From Panulirus ornatus (taxonomy: Eukaryota > Arthropoda > Malacostraca > Decapoda > Palinuridae): a stretch of DNA of 64,000 nucleotides. The stretch covers positions 24,941,977 to 25,005,976 of the forward strand of contig NC_092286.1 of the NCBI RefSeq assembly GCF_036320965.1, given 5' to 3'. The first letter of the stretch is position 1. Every line of letters begins with the position of its first letter. The position numbers and the translations under genes were made by a program. Below the pieces are notes generated by a model. The model saw nothing but the letters and a program-made list of their open reading frames with translations. It had not been told where the DNA came from and made no database searches. Below are positions 22,872 through 33,737 of this stretch, one piece after another.

Positions 22872-24042
22872 TGGCTGGCACTCCAGCAGGGGAGGTCGAC
22901 CCTGGCACTCCAGCAGGGGAGGTCGACTCTGGCACTCCAGCAGGGGAGGTCGACTCTGGCACTCCAGCAGGGGAGGTCGATTCTGGCACTCCAGCAGGAG
23001 AGGTCGACTCTGGCACTCCAGCAGGGGAGGTCGACCCTGGCACTCCAGCAGGAGAGGTCGACTCTGGCACTCCAGCAGGTTAGGTCGACTCTGGCACTCC
23101 AGCAGGGGAGGTCGACTCTGGCACTCCAGCAGGAGAGGTCGACCCTGGCACTCCAGCAGGAGAGGTCGACCCTGGCACTCCAGCAGGGGAGGTCGACCCT
23201 GGCACTCCAGCAGGGGAGGTCGACCCTGGCACTCCAGCAGGGGAGGTCGACCCTGGCACTCCAGCAGGGGAGGTCGACCCTGGCACTCCAGCAGGAGAGG
23301 TCGACCCTGGCACTCCAGCAGGTGAGGTCGACCCTGGCACTCCAGCAGGGGAGGTCGACCCTGGCACTCCAGCAGGGGAGGTCGACCCTGGCACTCTAGC
23401 AGGGGAGGTCGACCCTGGCACTCCAGCAGGGGAGGTCGACCCTGGCACTCCAGCAGGGGAGGTCGACTCTGGCACTCTAGCAGGGGAGGTCGACCCTGGC
23501 ACTCCAGCAGGAGAGGTCGACTCTGGCACTCCAGCAGGAGAGGTCGACCCTGGCACTCCAGCAGGAGAGGTCGACCCTGGCACTCCAGCAGGAGAGGTCG
23601 ACCCTGGCACTCCAGCAGGAGAGGTCGACCCTGGCACTCCAGCAGGAGAGGTCGACTCTGGCACTCCAGCAGGAGAGGTCGACCCTGGCACTCCAGCAGG
23701 GGAGGTCGACTCTGGCACTCTAGCAGGGGAGGTCGACTCTGGCACTCCAGCAGGAGAGGTCGACTCTGGCACTCCAGCAGGAGAGGTCGACTCTGGCACT
23801 CCAGCAGGAGAGGTCAACTCTGGCACTCCAGCAGGAGAGGTCGACTCTGGCACTCCAGCAGGAGAGGTCGACCCTGGCACTCCAGCAGGAGAGGTCGACT
23901 CTGGCACTCCAGCAGGAGAGGTCGACCCTGGCACTCCAGCAGGAGAGGTCGACCCTGGCACTCCAGCAGGAGAGGTCGACTCTGGCACTCCAGCAGGAGA
24001 GGTCGACCCTGGCACTCCAGCAGGGGAGGTCGACTCTGTCAT
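22872..24042. repeat. Minisatellite, 27-bp unit, about 43 copies
   Basis: Units of ggcactccagcaggggaggt then cgaccct, with gggg/ggag and ccc/ctc variants in local runs. At nine codons, both strands stay open for over 300 residues. These are artefacts. GGTCGAC (with a SalI site) recurs in each unit. Confidence 0.96.
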
Positions 24043-24562
24043 GCAGCTTCGCTGAGGAGGGAGGGACAAGGGCAGGATCCTACAGCCACTCCTGCGTGTA
24101 GCTTCATCCTGGGAGATTGGATCGTCTCCTTCGTCAGGAGGAGCCCCGTTCTTCCTTCCTCGCCCTTCTGCTGTATCAGCCAGGGTCGAGGGCCAGGATC
24201 AAGGACCCTCGAAAGCCGCCATGGCGTCCCAGGGCTTCGCTACTCGCAAGGGGACGCCTCTCGTAGAAGGACGACTCCCATGCCCTTTGGACAAAGGGAA
24301 GGAGCGCTAAGGGGCAAGGGCGTTGCTGTCGAAGAAGCCCCCTGGGTGTCACGCTCAGGAGCAACCTGACGAAGTAGGAGGGCCTCGCCAGGGGCGCTGT
24401 TCTCACTTCGGAGAACAGGGAACATCCTACGTCCCGTATAGAACAAGAACATGGCCAGGGAAAACCAGTGATGTGTGTGTGTGTATATATCCTTATGAGG
24501 TTCCTGCAGCGCTCAGGAAGTTAGCCACTTCCACCTGTCAGGCCCACAGGTCGTAAAGAGCT

Positions 24563-24565
<3 letters not shown>
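24043..24565. other. Unique interval without a recognisable gene
   Basis: GC-rich, with two overlapping minus-strand frames of 70-76 codons (24176-24406 and 24240-24452). Neither has splice signals or a recognisable domain, so they are not called. Confidence 0.45.

Positions 24566-24629
<64 letters not shown>
24566..24629. repeat. (AT)n microsatellite
   Basis: About 32 AT dinucleotides with no recognised dispersed element at the edges. Confidence 0.97.
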
Positions 24630-24632
<3 letters not shown>

Positions 24633-24988
24633 CACATTTCGAACCTCCCAAATGACAGGTATGATGGTATGATGCTAAGAATAAGACGAGACAAGGCAGA
24701 ATGGAGCTCCTCAAATGATTACGGTGACGACTCTTTTAAGGTAGCGAGGTTAAAGGAAGAAGATCAATCATGGAAGACAGTGCCATAGGGTCATTGTACG
24801 TGGAAAAGATGTTGGCATTATAAAGGTTAGGCTTCGTGTGGTTCTTCGGCACACAGAAACTGTTGGAAACAGCTGCCAGGGGCGCGCCACGGGCCAACTA
24901 GGCCTGGCACACCTTGTGAAAGCAGTGGCTTAAATGGAACCCGTCTACCAGAGCGAGGCACCCCACACAGAGGCGAGAGATAAAGATG
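24630..24988. other. Unique interval without a recognisable gene
   Basis: No repeat family or splice-bounded frame recognised. Confidence 0.4.
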
Positions 24989-25023
24989 GAAGAAGAAGAA
25001 GAAGAAGAAGAAGAAGAAGAAGA

Positions 25024-25079
<56 letters not shown>
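24989..25079. repeat. (AAG)n then (GA)n compound microsatellite
   Basis: About 13 AAG trinucleotides pass directly into about 25 GA dinucleotides. Confidence 0.96.
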
Positions 25080-25082
<3 letters not shown>

Positions 25083-25784
25083 TATGGTTATGTCGACCGT
25101 GTTTATGTTGCTGAAGCGAAACGTTGCGGGGCTGAAGAGTGAGAGACATGGATGAACTTCAGGAAGACATCTTGGTCGAAATTGCATTTTGGCCAAGTTA
25201 AATTTAACCCTGTTACTGCCTGTTGTATTATCCGACCACGCTGTACAGGCCCAGATTATGAGGATGTATATAAGTTCACTATGAGAGAGAGAATGAGTAA
25301 ATACATGAGGAGGAGGAGGAATGTGAGGTACAGACATGAGGAAGAAGGGGAATCTTTGGTCAAGGATGAAACCCGGGAGAAAGAATGAATATAAACATGA
25401 GGAGGAAATATGAGGTGAAGACATGAGGAGGAAGAGGAATATGAGGTAGATCAACATGAGCCAGATGTAGCTTCACCATCAGCTACTTTGCCTCATAAAC
25501 CAGCTGCCTTCTCATACTACGACTTTGCCTGTACCTACACTGCCTCATATTATGAGTGTAGCTTCAGCTGCACGACCTCACACTTCACGTCACCCTCCTC
25601 CCTCATACTATGAGTTTACATGCAGCTTCATGACCTCACAATACGACTTGCGTGACCTCACGCCATGTCTCACACACACATAACAAATTTTTCACTTCCA
25701 ACTTTAGCAAGAAATTACATAAATAGATTCGACGTATGATCTCGAGGGAATAAAATTCTTTTATAATACCAAAGTTACTTTAGA
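25080..25784. other. Unique interval, no supported gene
   Basis: Holds short internal echoes: acatgaggaggaagaggaat-like blocks near 25300-25450, and ctcatactatgag/ctgcctcata near 25500-25620. A plus-strand frame at 25152-25388 has no splice or domain support. Confidence 0.45.
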
Positions 25785-26765
25785 GAAAATGTCCACTCCC
25801 AGGTGTCTAAAACATTCCATTTCCTGTAGTTTTTCTTCATTCAACCTTACTTCCCAACTAACATGTCCCTCAACCCTACAGAACCTAATAACCTTACTTA
25901 TATTCACATTTGCTCTCAACTTTCTTCTTTCACACACTTTTCCAAACTCAGTCGCCAACTTCTGCAGTTTCTCACTTGAATCAGCCACCAGCGCTGTATC
26001 ATCAGCGAACAACAACTGACTTACTTCCCTCTCATCCACAACCGACTGCATACTCGTCCCTCTCTCCAAGACTTTCGCATTCACCTCCCTAACCACCCCA
26101 TCCTTAAACAAATCAAACAACCATAGGGACATCACACACCCCTATCGCTGACCACCTTTCACTGGGAACCAATCACTCTCCTCTCTTCCTACTCGTACAC
26201 ATGCCTTACACTCTTGATTAAGACTCACTGCTTCTAAAAGTTTTCCTCCCACACCATATATTCTTAATACCTTCCACAGAGCATCTCTATCAACTCTATC
26301 ATATGCCTTCTCCAGATCCATAAATGCTACATACAAATCCATTTGCTTTTCTAAGTATTTCTCACATACATTCTTCAAAGCAAACACCTGATCCACACAT
26401 CCTCTACCACTTCTGAAACCACACTGCTCTTCCCCAATCTGATGCTCTGTACATGCCTCCACTCTCTCAATCATTTCTCACCTGTACAACTCACTAGGTA
26501 CTCTGAACTCTTTGGACACTCACTTTTATCCCACTTGACTTTATACAGTGGCACTATACATGCATTCCACCAATCCTCAGGCACTTCACCATGAAACATA
26601 CATTGAAAATCTTTACTAATTAATCAACAACACAGTCACCTACTTTGTTAAAAAAAAAAAAAAAAACTCAATTGCAAGATCATCCACTCCAGCCGCCTTG
26701 CCACAATGCACCCTACGGAAGATTTTCACCACCTCTTTACTCTTCACCTGTCCACAACTTTCTCA
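25785..26765 (-). mobile_element. Non-LTR retrotransposon fragment (reverse transcriptase part)
   Basis: Minus-strand relic. One frame (26142-26474) reads GFRSGRGCVDQVFALKNVCE and VAFMDLEKAYDRVDRDALW, matching reverse transcriptase finger and palm blocks (the first catalytic Asp lies in the DLEKAYD region). The next frame (25761-26135) carries the catalytic box LLFADDTALVADSSEKLQK. A frameshift and stop separate them near 26140, and an A/T homopolymer lies at about 26651-26666. It is truncated at both ends. Same family as 48232-50686. Inactive. Confidence 0.9.
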
Positions 26766-26783
26766 CTTCGTATCAGTGCTTAT

Positions 26784-26917
26784 CAGTGCTTATCATGGTA
26801 CATTTAAGAGATAAGACGATTCCTTTATCAAGGCTATGTTATCCTTATCAGTGCTTATCGCTGTATATTCAAGATATAAGACAGTTCCTTTATCAAGGCT
26901 ATGTTATCTCTCAGGTT
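26784..26917. repeat. Two-copy tandem duplication, about 65 bp
   Basis: The block tatcagtgcttatc followed by cctttatcaaggctatgtta occurs twice, with a diverged middle. Confidence 0.8.
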
Positions 26918-26928
26918 CAAAGATAAGC

Positions 26929-26931
<3 letters not shown>

Positions 26932-26970
<39 letters not shown>
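26932..26970. repeat. (GT)n microsatellite
   Basis: About 19 GT dinucleotides. Confidence 0.95.
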
Positions 26971-26973
<3 letters not shown>

Positions 26974-27011
26974 TCTAGATTTGGAGGGAAGAGAAGGTTG
27001 AGGATGTGTTA

Positions 27012-27195
27012 GTACCCCCGTAGAGACGGTCTGTAGGGTGTTGTCCCCGTAGAGACTGTGTGTGTGGTGCTACCTCCGTAGAGACGGTGTGTGTGTGGTG
27101 CTACCCCCGTAGAGACGGTGTGTGTGGTGCTACCCCCGTAGAGACGGTGTGTGTAGTGCTACCCCCGTAGAGACGGTGTGTGTGGGGTGCTGTCC
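27012..27195. repeat. Minisatellite, about 28-bp unit, about 6 copies
   Basis: Units of cccccgtagagacggtgtgt then gtggtgcta, with small indels in the GT run. Confidence 0.9.
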
Positions 27196-27473
27196 CCCAG
27201 CTGTGTGTCCTGCTGGGGGAGGAGGGAAGGGGGACTCTCTGGGGACTGGGGGGGGTGATGGGGAAGGGGAAGGGGTGGGTGTGACTTTTGGGGTGATGGT
27301 GGTGATGGTGGTGATGGTGGTGATGGAGGGGGGCGACGTGTTGTCCCTGGGAAGTGATGGATGGCTGGTAGTGAGGGAGTGTTGGGGGAAGGCAAGCTCC
27401 AAGATTTGGACGTCATACCGAGTGAAAAAACGTATAATAAATGGTGCTATAGGAGGGGCAACGTCCCCTTGCC
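27196..27473. other. G-rich interval with a short GGTGAT repeat
   Basis: Purine-rich, including a run of ggtgatggt around 27290-27330. The overlapping frames on both strands are low complexity. No gene called. Confidence 0.45.
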
Positions 27474-27772
27474 TGGATGACCAGCTAGGAGACTGTTGGA
27501 GGAATGTTGGAGGGTGACCAGCTAGGAGACTGTTGGAGGATGACCAGCTAGGACACAGTTGGAGGAATGTTGGAGGGTGACCAGCTAGGAGACTGTTGGA
27601 GGGTGACCAGCTAGGTGACTGTTGGAGGATGACCAGCTAGGAGACTGTTGGAGGATGACCAGCTAGGAGACTGTTGGAGGAATGTTGGAGGATGACCAGC
27701 TAGGAGACTGTTGGAGGATGACCAGCTTAGAAACTGTAGGAGGAATGTTGGAGGGGTGACCAGCTTGGCGTC
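27474..27772. repeat. Minisatellite, alternating short and long units
   Basis: Built from gaccagctaggagactgttg then gagga or gagggt, with an optional atgttgga insert, giving units of about 25 and 38 bp. Confidence 0.9.
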
Positions 27773-27773
27773 T

Positions 27774-27778
<5 letters not shown>

Positions 27779-27836
<58 letters not shown>
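27779..27836. repeat. (GA)n microsatellite
   Basis: About 29 GA dinucleotides. Confidence 0.97.
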
Positions 27837-27837
<1 letters not shown>

Positions 27838-27958
27838 CCTGGAGAGGGGACATGAGTGATGGGGGCTCATCATCCCTGGAGGCACTGGCTGTGTGGAAAA
27901 CACTATTGTGATTGGAATGGTAGAGAGGGAGGGAGAAGTGGTCGGGTCAGGACAGACG

Positions 27959-28189
27959 ATGAATATAAGTCAGTTCATACACATCGAAGAGACGAATCGC
28001 ATGTTGACCAAATGGCGTCCTAGCTTCGTCTCTTCGTTGTATATCAACTGACTGTTATATTTCTCTCCTGTGTCTCCCCTGATGATGATGTGATTATGAC
28101 ACGAAAGTGCACTTGGCTACTTATCCTGTTTCATTTTCCCCCTGTGGACTCATAGGAATATCTTGATCACGCTCAAAATTGTGATCCTT

Positions 28190-28193
<4 letters not shown>
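27959..28193. mobile_element. Palindromic foldback element (family A), right arm with a left-arm remnant
   Basis: A short left-arm piece (gtcagttcatacacatcgaa) is followed by the full right arm, ccaaatggcgtcctagcttc through gtgattatgacacgaaagtg to gtggactcataggaat. It then has an outer extension, atcttgatcacgctcaaaat and tgtgatcctttcca, that runs straight into an AT tract. Confidence 0.78.

Positions 28194-28271
<78 letters not shown>
28194..28271. repeat. (AT)n microsatellite at a foldback-element end
   Basis: About 39 AT dinucleotides immediately after the family A terminus tcctttcca. Confidence 0.97.
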
Positions 28272-28274
<3 letters not shown>

Positions 28275-28461
28275 TGAGGTGGAGGGTCAAAGCGGAGCGT
28301 CACAGATTGTATGATGAAGGCAGGTAGGCCGGCCAGGGAAGGGGAAGCTGTGGACATTATTCTGCATATTGAGTTATCGATGGAAAATTTAGCCTCCGGG
28401 GCCCCCAGGCCAGTGGACCAGGAGGATGGCAGCAATTTACTTGAGAGCATAATCCACTCCA

Positions 28462-28775
28462 ATAGCCAGGACTCGAACCCAGGACCTTTAGCGTGGTCGT
28501 CGGGTATCCCCTCCAACAGGCAGGACTCGAACCCAGGACCTTTTGCGTGGTCGTCGGGTATCCCCTCCAACAGGCAGGACTCGAACCCAGGACCTTTAGC
28601 GTGGTTGTCGGGTATCCCCTCCAACAGGCAGGACTCGAACCCAGGACCTTTAGCGTGGTCGTCGGGTGTCCCCTCCAACAGGCAGGACTCGAACCCAGGA
28701 CCTTTAGCGTAGTCGTCGGGTATCCCCTCCAACAGGCAGGACTCGAACCCAGGACCTTTTGCGTGGTCGTCGGGA
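28462..28775 (-). repeat. 54-bp tandem array derived from a tRNA-like SINE segment
   Basis: About six copies of a 54-bp unit containing caggactcgaacccagga, the reverse complement of a tRNA B box (ggttcgagtcc), plus gcgtggtcgtcgg and cccctccaacagg. The same block is present once at the edge of a complete-looking tRNA-like head at 28739-28806, so part of a SINE has been amplified in tandem. Confidence 0.85.
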
Positions 28776-28885
28776 TCGCTGCTAATCTCTCAGCTGTGAC
28801 CACCCCTCACGGGGAAATGGGACTATTCCATGACTGGTGATCGAACACCCTTCGTCTTGCACCCGTGAGCAACGGGGTCTACACC
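28739..28885 (-). mobile_element. tRNA-derived SINE, 5' part
   Basis: On the minus strand it reads an A-box-like tggtcacagctgagagatta, then gcagcgatcccgacgaccac and a B box ggttcgagtcct about 40 bp later, as in a tRNA-like Pol III promoter. Further 5' it shares gaccc(c)gttgctcac and gacgaag with the copy at 29015-29167. I did not identify the parent tRNA. Confidence 0.65.
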
Positions 28886-29014
28886 GGTCCAATCCCATCA
28901 AGGTCACATAACCAGCAGTTAGCAACTTACAGAACCTTACCCTACAGACGTAGAAGTATATGATTACGAATATAGTGCATATGAACGCGCGCGTTTTCAT
29001 AGAACACATAATAC

Positions 29015-29167
29015 CTTCCAACAGCTAGGACTCGAACCCAGGAACTTTTGCTTGATAGTCGGGAACGCTAACCCCTTGGCTATGATCGCTCCTAATAGGG
29101 AAATGACTATTCGATTACTAGTAATCGAATAACCTTCGTCTCACATCCATGAGCAATGGGGTCTCGA
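29015..29167 (-). mobile_element. tRNA-derived SINE, second copy
   Basis: The minus strand reads gagcgatcatagccaagggg ttagcg (A-box region), cccgactatcaagcaaaag, then a B box ggttcgagtcctagc. It matches the copy at 28739-28885 along its length with about 20-25% divergence by eye. Preceding it (29110-29165) are cgaatagtc and ttgctcatggatgtgagacg. Confidence 0.68.
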
Positions 29168-29804
29168 AATTATAGATGGAAGATGTTATTTTGGCATGGG
29201 GAAAAAGTTTCTTTGAATATTGATGTGTTGAACATTGGAACAAATTACGGTTGAACGTTGTTAAATGCAAAGACAATAATTTCAAAAAAACCAGTTTGAC
29301 TCATTTTTTCGTCAGTTTTCGTATCTATAAATGAATAGAAGGAAAGACATTGACATATTCATAGATTCGGATCCCTCATACCAGACCCATAGACAATAGA
29401 GTAGTTTACCTGAGAGTGAGACATTGTTTTAAGATTTTAGATCAAGATTGTCTCCTTTTTTCTTCTATTCTTTTAAGTTCCATTTAGGCTTGCTTCACAG
29501 ATACGTGGCATTTCTTCCATTCCTTGTTTCTCTCCCATTTATTGTTTCTCGAGGGAGTGGAGGATTGGAAAAAAGCGTGCTTACGTACTGTCTTATCACA
29601 ACCTCATCCACTTACAACTAACAGCCTACAGAAGTTATAAACAGTTAACCTAATCATAAGCCAAAAGAAAATTCTGTTGTTCGCGTTTTCTTCTATGCAC
29701 TTTCGTGCATTAGTTGCCGCTGACCAGCTGGCCATTTAGCTTTGGACTCGTACTAGCAATGAGCAGACGCTCCGACAGCAACAAGAGACTCGCTCTCTTT
29801 CCTC
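29168..29804. other. Unique AT-rich interval without a recognisable gene
   Basis: No long frame, no array and no splice-bounded segment recognised. Confidence 0.5.
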
Positions 29805-29995
29805 ACAGAACGGCGGAATGGCATTGTCCAGTGGTATGACCATTCACCTCGGCCATTTCTCCATTCCCTGCCTCTACCATTGTGGGTACAATCTTCCTAT
29901 TCAACTCTGCTATATTTTCCCGAATGTAGATAACCCCAGCAGCCAAGAAATTTCTGTCCATTCAAAGAAATGGATGAATTATTGGCTACTGTGTG
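29805..29995 (+). mobile_element. Dispersed repeat family C, copy 1
   Basis: Matches 57437-57640 at both ends: ggcggaatggcattgtccag then tggt, ttcacctcggccat, and cagccaagaaatttctgtcc ... atggatgaattattggct. Identity is high in these blocks and low between them. Non-coding. The class is unknown. Confidence 0.6.
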
Positions 29996-30536
29996 TATGA
30001 AGGCTGGTCATAATGCACTGGCTACCTTTCAGAACCATCTTTTCGTAGTATAGAAGAACTGAATGGACCAGCTTACTGGAAAACATATGATAATGCTGAT
30101 GTTCTAACAAGGGGAGAAAAGAAAAAAAGAGAATTGTGTTCAAACGCGATTGAAAGAAACTCGTAAAACTGTACATTTGATTTCGTGTTTGCAGTCTTCC
30201 AATAGTGTGTCAGAAATACAAGCATTAGAAGACCTATTTACATATGTCCCTTGATGATAGACGCAGATGAAGAGATACGAGTTTATAATAGCAGGTGTTT
30301 GGAAAAATAAACATGAATTCATCTTCCAATGTGGGTTTTGGCCTCTGGTTTTAACCCCCAGAGAAACACCTCTTATAGGTGACCTGTTTTGCCAAAGTGG
30401 TAAGGCCATCGAGGTCATCCTCTGTAATGTCCAATCAGAGGGAAAGACAGGAACATATATAAGGTCAGTTGAATGGGCAATGGTTCCACAAGATGAAATG
30501 TCGGGTTGATGGATGAATTGCTGGAGAGGGAGACTG
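29996..30536. other. Unique interval without a recognisable gene
   Basis: Short frames only (for example 30267-30509). No splice-site pair or domain recognised. Confidence 0.45.
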
Positions 30537-30537
30537 T

Positions 30538-30591
<54 letters not shown>

Positions 30592-30597
30592 TGTGTG
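30537..30597. repeat. (GT)n microsatellite
   Basis: About 29 GT dinucleotides with one TT interruption. Confidence 0.96.
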
Positions 30598-31017
30598 GCA
30601 CAGATCTTAGGGAAGACCCCCCCCCCCGGATGAGTCATTGTGTCCCTGGTTTTCTACGAGCCACAGCTGGAGAAAACGGGTCCCATGATTCAAAGTTTCC
30701 TGAGCCACACAGGGGGAGATCCCTCATCTTTTCCTCCTTCATTAAAACACAAAATTTTTATTGAAATAATAAAAAAAACGTTTGAAAAACAGTATGACAA
30801 CGAAGTGTGTGGATACAGCCTATCATGTATGATGATGATATACATTATGTATATGACATATCATACATATGGATGTATAAACACACGCGAGTTATGCACA
30901 TTGGTTTCATACTGAAAAACGAAGTCTTGGCTTACACTGGTGATGACACGGGTTCTGACCACGTGGTTGGTATGTACGTCATGTCCTGTCACCTTATACC
31001 AGAGGTAGTGAGAACTG
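30598..31017. other. Unique interval without a recognisable gene
   Basis: Begins with a C homopolymer (about 30617-30628). Nothing else recognised. Confidence 0.45.
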
Positions 31018-31035
31018 AACGGTGTGGAACCCCGT

Positions 31036-31252
31036 GTGCGAGGTAGAACACGGGGTCAGCCATAACTCCTGTACGACGTAGAACACGGGGTCAGCCATAA
31101 CCCCATGTACTGGGGAGAACACGGGGTCAGCCATAACCCCATGTACTGGGGAGAACACGGGGTCAGTCATAACCCCATGTACTGGGGAGAACACGGGGTC
31201 AGCCATAACTCCGTGTACTGGGGAGAACACGGGGTCAGCCATCATTCTCTGT
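31036..31252. repeat. Minisatellite, 36-bp unit, about 6 copies
   Basis: Units of cataaccccatgtactgggg then agaacacggggtcagc. It shares cataacccc-tgtactgggg with the next array, so the two are related. Confidence 0.93.
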
Positions 31253-32358
31253 ACTAGGGCTGACCTAGTGGGTCTTATAGACCACCACGTGTACTGGAGG
31301 TGTACTAAAGACCACGTGTACTGGAGGTGTGCTATAGACCACGTGTACTGGAGGCTGACACCTGGTGAGTCATATAGACCAACATAACCCCGTGTACTGG
31401 AGGCTGACCTAGTGGGTCACATAGACCACCACAACCCCGTGTACTGGGGGCTGACCTAGTGGGTCACATAGACCACCATAACCCCGTGTACTGGAGGCTG
31501 ACCCAGTGGGTCACATAGACCACTATGACCCCGTGTACTGGGGGCTGACCCAGTGGGTCACATAGACCACTATGACCCCGTGCACTGGGGGCTGACCTAG
31601 TGGGTCACATAGACCACCACAACCCCGTGTACTGGGGGGCTGACACCCAGTGGGTCACATAGACCACTATAACCCCGTGTACTGGGGCCTGACCTAGTGG
31701 GTCACATAGACCACCATAACCCCGTGTACTGGGGGGCTGACACCTAGTGGGTCACATAGACCACTATGACCCCGTGCACTGGGGGCTGACCTAGTGGGTC
31801 ACATAGACCACCATAACCCCGTGTACTGGGGCTGACCTAGTGGGTCACATAGACCACTATGACCCCGTGCACTCTGGGGCTGACCTAGTGGGTCACATAG
31901 ACCACCACAACCCCGTGTACTGGGGGGCTGACACCCAGTGGGTCACATAGACCACTATAACCCCGTGTACTGGGGCCTGACCAAGTGGGTCACATAGACC
32001 ACCATAACCCCGTGTACTGGGGGGCTGACACCTAGTGGGTCACATAGACCACTATGACCCCGTGCACTGAGGGCTGACCTAGTGGGTCACATAGACCACC
32101 ACAACCCCGTGTATTGGGGTTGACCTAGTGGGTCACATAGACCACCATAACCCCGTGTACTGGGGGCTGACCTAGTGGGTCACATAGACCACCATAACCC
32201 CGTGTACTGGGGCTGACCTAGTGGGTCACATAGACCACTATGACCCCGTGTACTGGGGTTGACCTAGTGGGTCACATAGACCACCATAACCCCGTGTACT
32301 GGGGCTGACCTAGTGGGTCACATAGACCACTATGACCCCGTGCACTGGGGGGCTAACC
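31253..32358. repeat. Minisatellite, 46-49-bp unit, about 22 copies
   Basis: Units of cataaccccgtgtactgggg followed by ctgacctagtgggtcacata and gaccac. Variants include a gggg(g)ctgacac insertion and tatgaccccgtgcact. Some variants recur in the same order several units apart, a sign of block duplication. Each unit carries TGACCT-agt-GGGTCA. Confidence 0.94.
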
Positions 32359-32683
32359 CGGTGACTTAACGATTCGTGGAGCTAATGGGAGGTAAGCGCC
32401 CCCCCCCACACCCCCCCCCACCTCCCCCTGACCCCCCCAGGTCTTGGCTCTCCCCCAGATCCCCAGACTCAGGGGAAGGGGGGACCAGGCCATCTGGGGG
32501 GGAAGCCATTAATCCAATTGAAAGCGTTGTGAGGGAGTGAGGGAGAAGATACATTAATCATGTGATGGAGTAGGAGGGGTCAGTGATGGGGCATGAGGGA
32601 GGAGGTGAGGGAGAGAGGGAGGGAGAGGGAATGGGAGAGGGAGAGGGAATGGGAGAGGGAGAGATATATCAGCGAACTCTGAG

Positions 32684-33077
32684 ACTGCCTCATCAGACTG
32701 CCTCATAAGACTGCCTCATAAGACTGCCTCATAAGACTGCCTCATCAGACTGCCTCATCAGACTGCCTCATAAGACTGCCTCATCAGACTGCCTCATAAG
32801 ACTGCCTCATAAGACTGCCTCATAAGACTGCCTCATAAGACTGCCTCATCAGACTGCCTCATAAGACTGCCTCATAGGACTGCCTCATCAGACTGCCTCA
32901 TCAGACTGCCTCATAAGACTGCCTCATAAGACTGCCTCATCAGACTGCCTCATCAGACTGCCTCATCAGACTGCCTCATCAGACTGCCTCATAAGACTGC
33001 CTCATAAGACTGCCTCATAAGACTGCCTCACCAGACTACCTCATAAGACTGCCTCATAAGACTGCCTCATAAGACTC
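32684..33077. repeat. Minisatellite, 13-bp unit, about 30 copies
   Basis: Units of actgcctcataag or actgcctcatcag. The two variants are arranged in short runs. Confidence 0.95.
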
Positions 33078-33134
33078 AATATCCTCACCTGGCCCCCTCT
33101 GTTCCTTCTTTTGGAAAATTAAAAAAAAAAAAAC
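33072..33134 (-). mobile_element. Dispersed repeat family B, short fragment
   Basis: Minus-strand piece (plus strand reads atatcctcacctggccccct, then ttccttcttttggaaaatta), ending in an A run that passes directly into family A sequence. The two elements are fused here. Confidence 0.65.
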
Positions 33135-33316
33135 GAGAGAGAAATATAACAGTCAGTTGATATACAACGAAGAGACGAAGCTATGTTATATTTCTCTCTT
33201 GTGTCTCCCCTGATGATGTGATTATTACACGAAAGTGCACTTGGGAACTTTTCGTGTTTCATTTTCCCCCGTGGACTCATAGGAATATCTTGATCACGCG
33301 CAAAATTGTGATCCTT

Positions 33317-33320
<4 letters not shown>
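33134..33320. mobile_element. Palindromic foldback element (family A), internally deleted
   Basis: Left arm piece gagagaaatataacagtcag to gacgaagcta, then a jump to the right arm tgttatatttctctcttgtg through cccctgatgatgtgattatt, cgtgtttcattttcccccgt and the outer end caaaattgtgatcctttcca, which abuts an AT tract. Confidence 0.78.

Positions 33321-33386
<66 letters not shown>
33321..33386. repeat. (AT)n microsatellite at a foldback-element end
   Basis: About 33 AT dinucleotides directly after the family A terminus, as at 28194. Confidence 0.97.
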
Positions 33387-33389
<3 letters not shown>

Positions 33390-33652
33390 AATTCCTTCAT
33401 CTTTGCCAACCAAAGCCACGCGCTGTGCCAGGGATGTTGTTATTGTGTTATTGTGTAGGATATGAAACAGTTGAACATTTCTCCCCTCCCCCCCGCCCCC
33501 CCCATCTGGCCTGACGAACTATTGTTCTCTCTAGGACCTGCACCTGAACTGAACATTGCTGAACAATTTGATGAACATTGGTCTTCGTATATATTTTGAA
33601 AATGTTAGGCGAGACGACTTGGATAAACCAACCCATTTCTCAAGTTCTTTTC

Positions 33653-33655
<3 letters not shown>
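33387..33655. other. Short unique interval
   Basis: Includes a C-rich run (33481-33501). No gene recognised. Confidence 0.4.

Positions 33656-33727
<72 letters not shown>
33656..33727. repeat. (AT)n microsatellite
   Basis: About 35 AT dinucleotides, 8 bp from the retrotransposon fragment that follows. Confidence 0.97.

Positions 33728-33734
<7 letters not shown>

Positions 33735-33737
<3 letters not shown>

Noticed and set aside
22854..24069. Frames of 181 and 329 codons with a nine-residue repeat
   Set aside because: Product of the 27-bp array. Antisense and sense frames are equally open.
24176..24452. Overlapping minus-strand frames in a GC-rich unique region
   Set aside because: Two frames are open together, with no splice sites or coding bias. 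GC-rich sequence has few stops.
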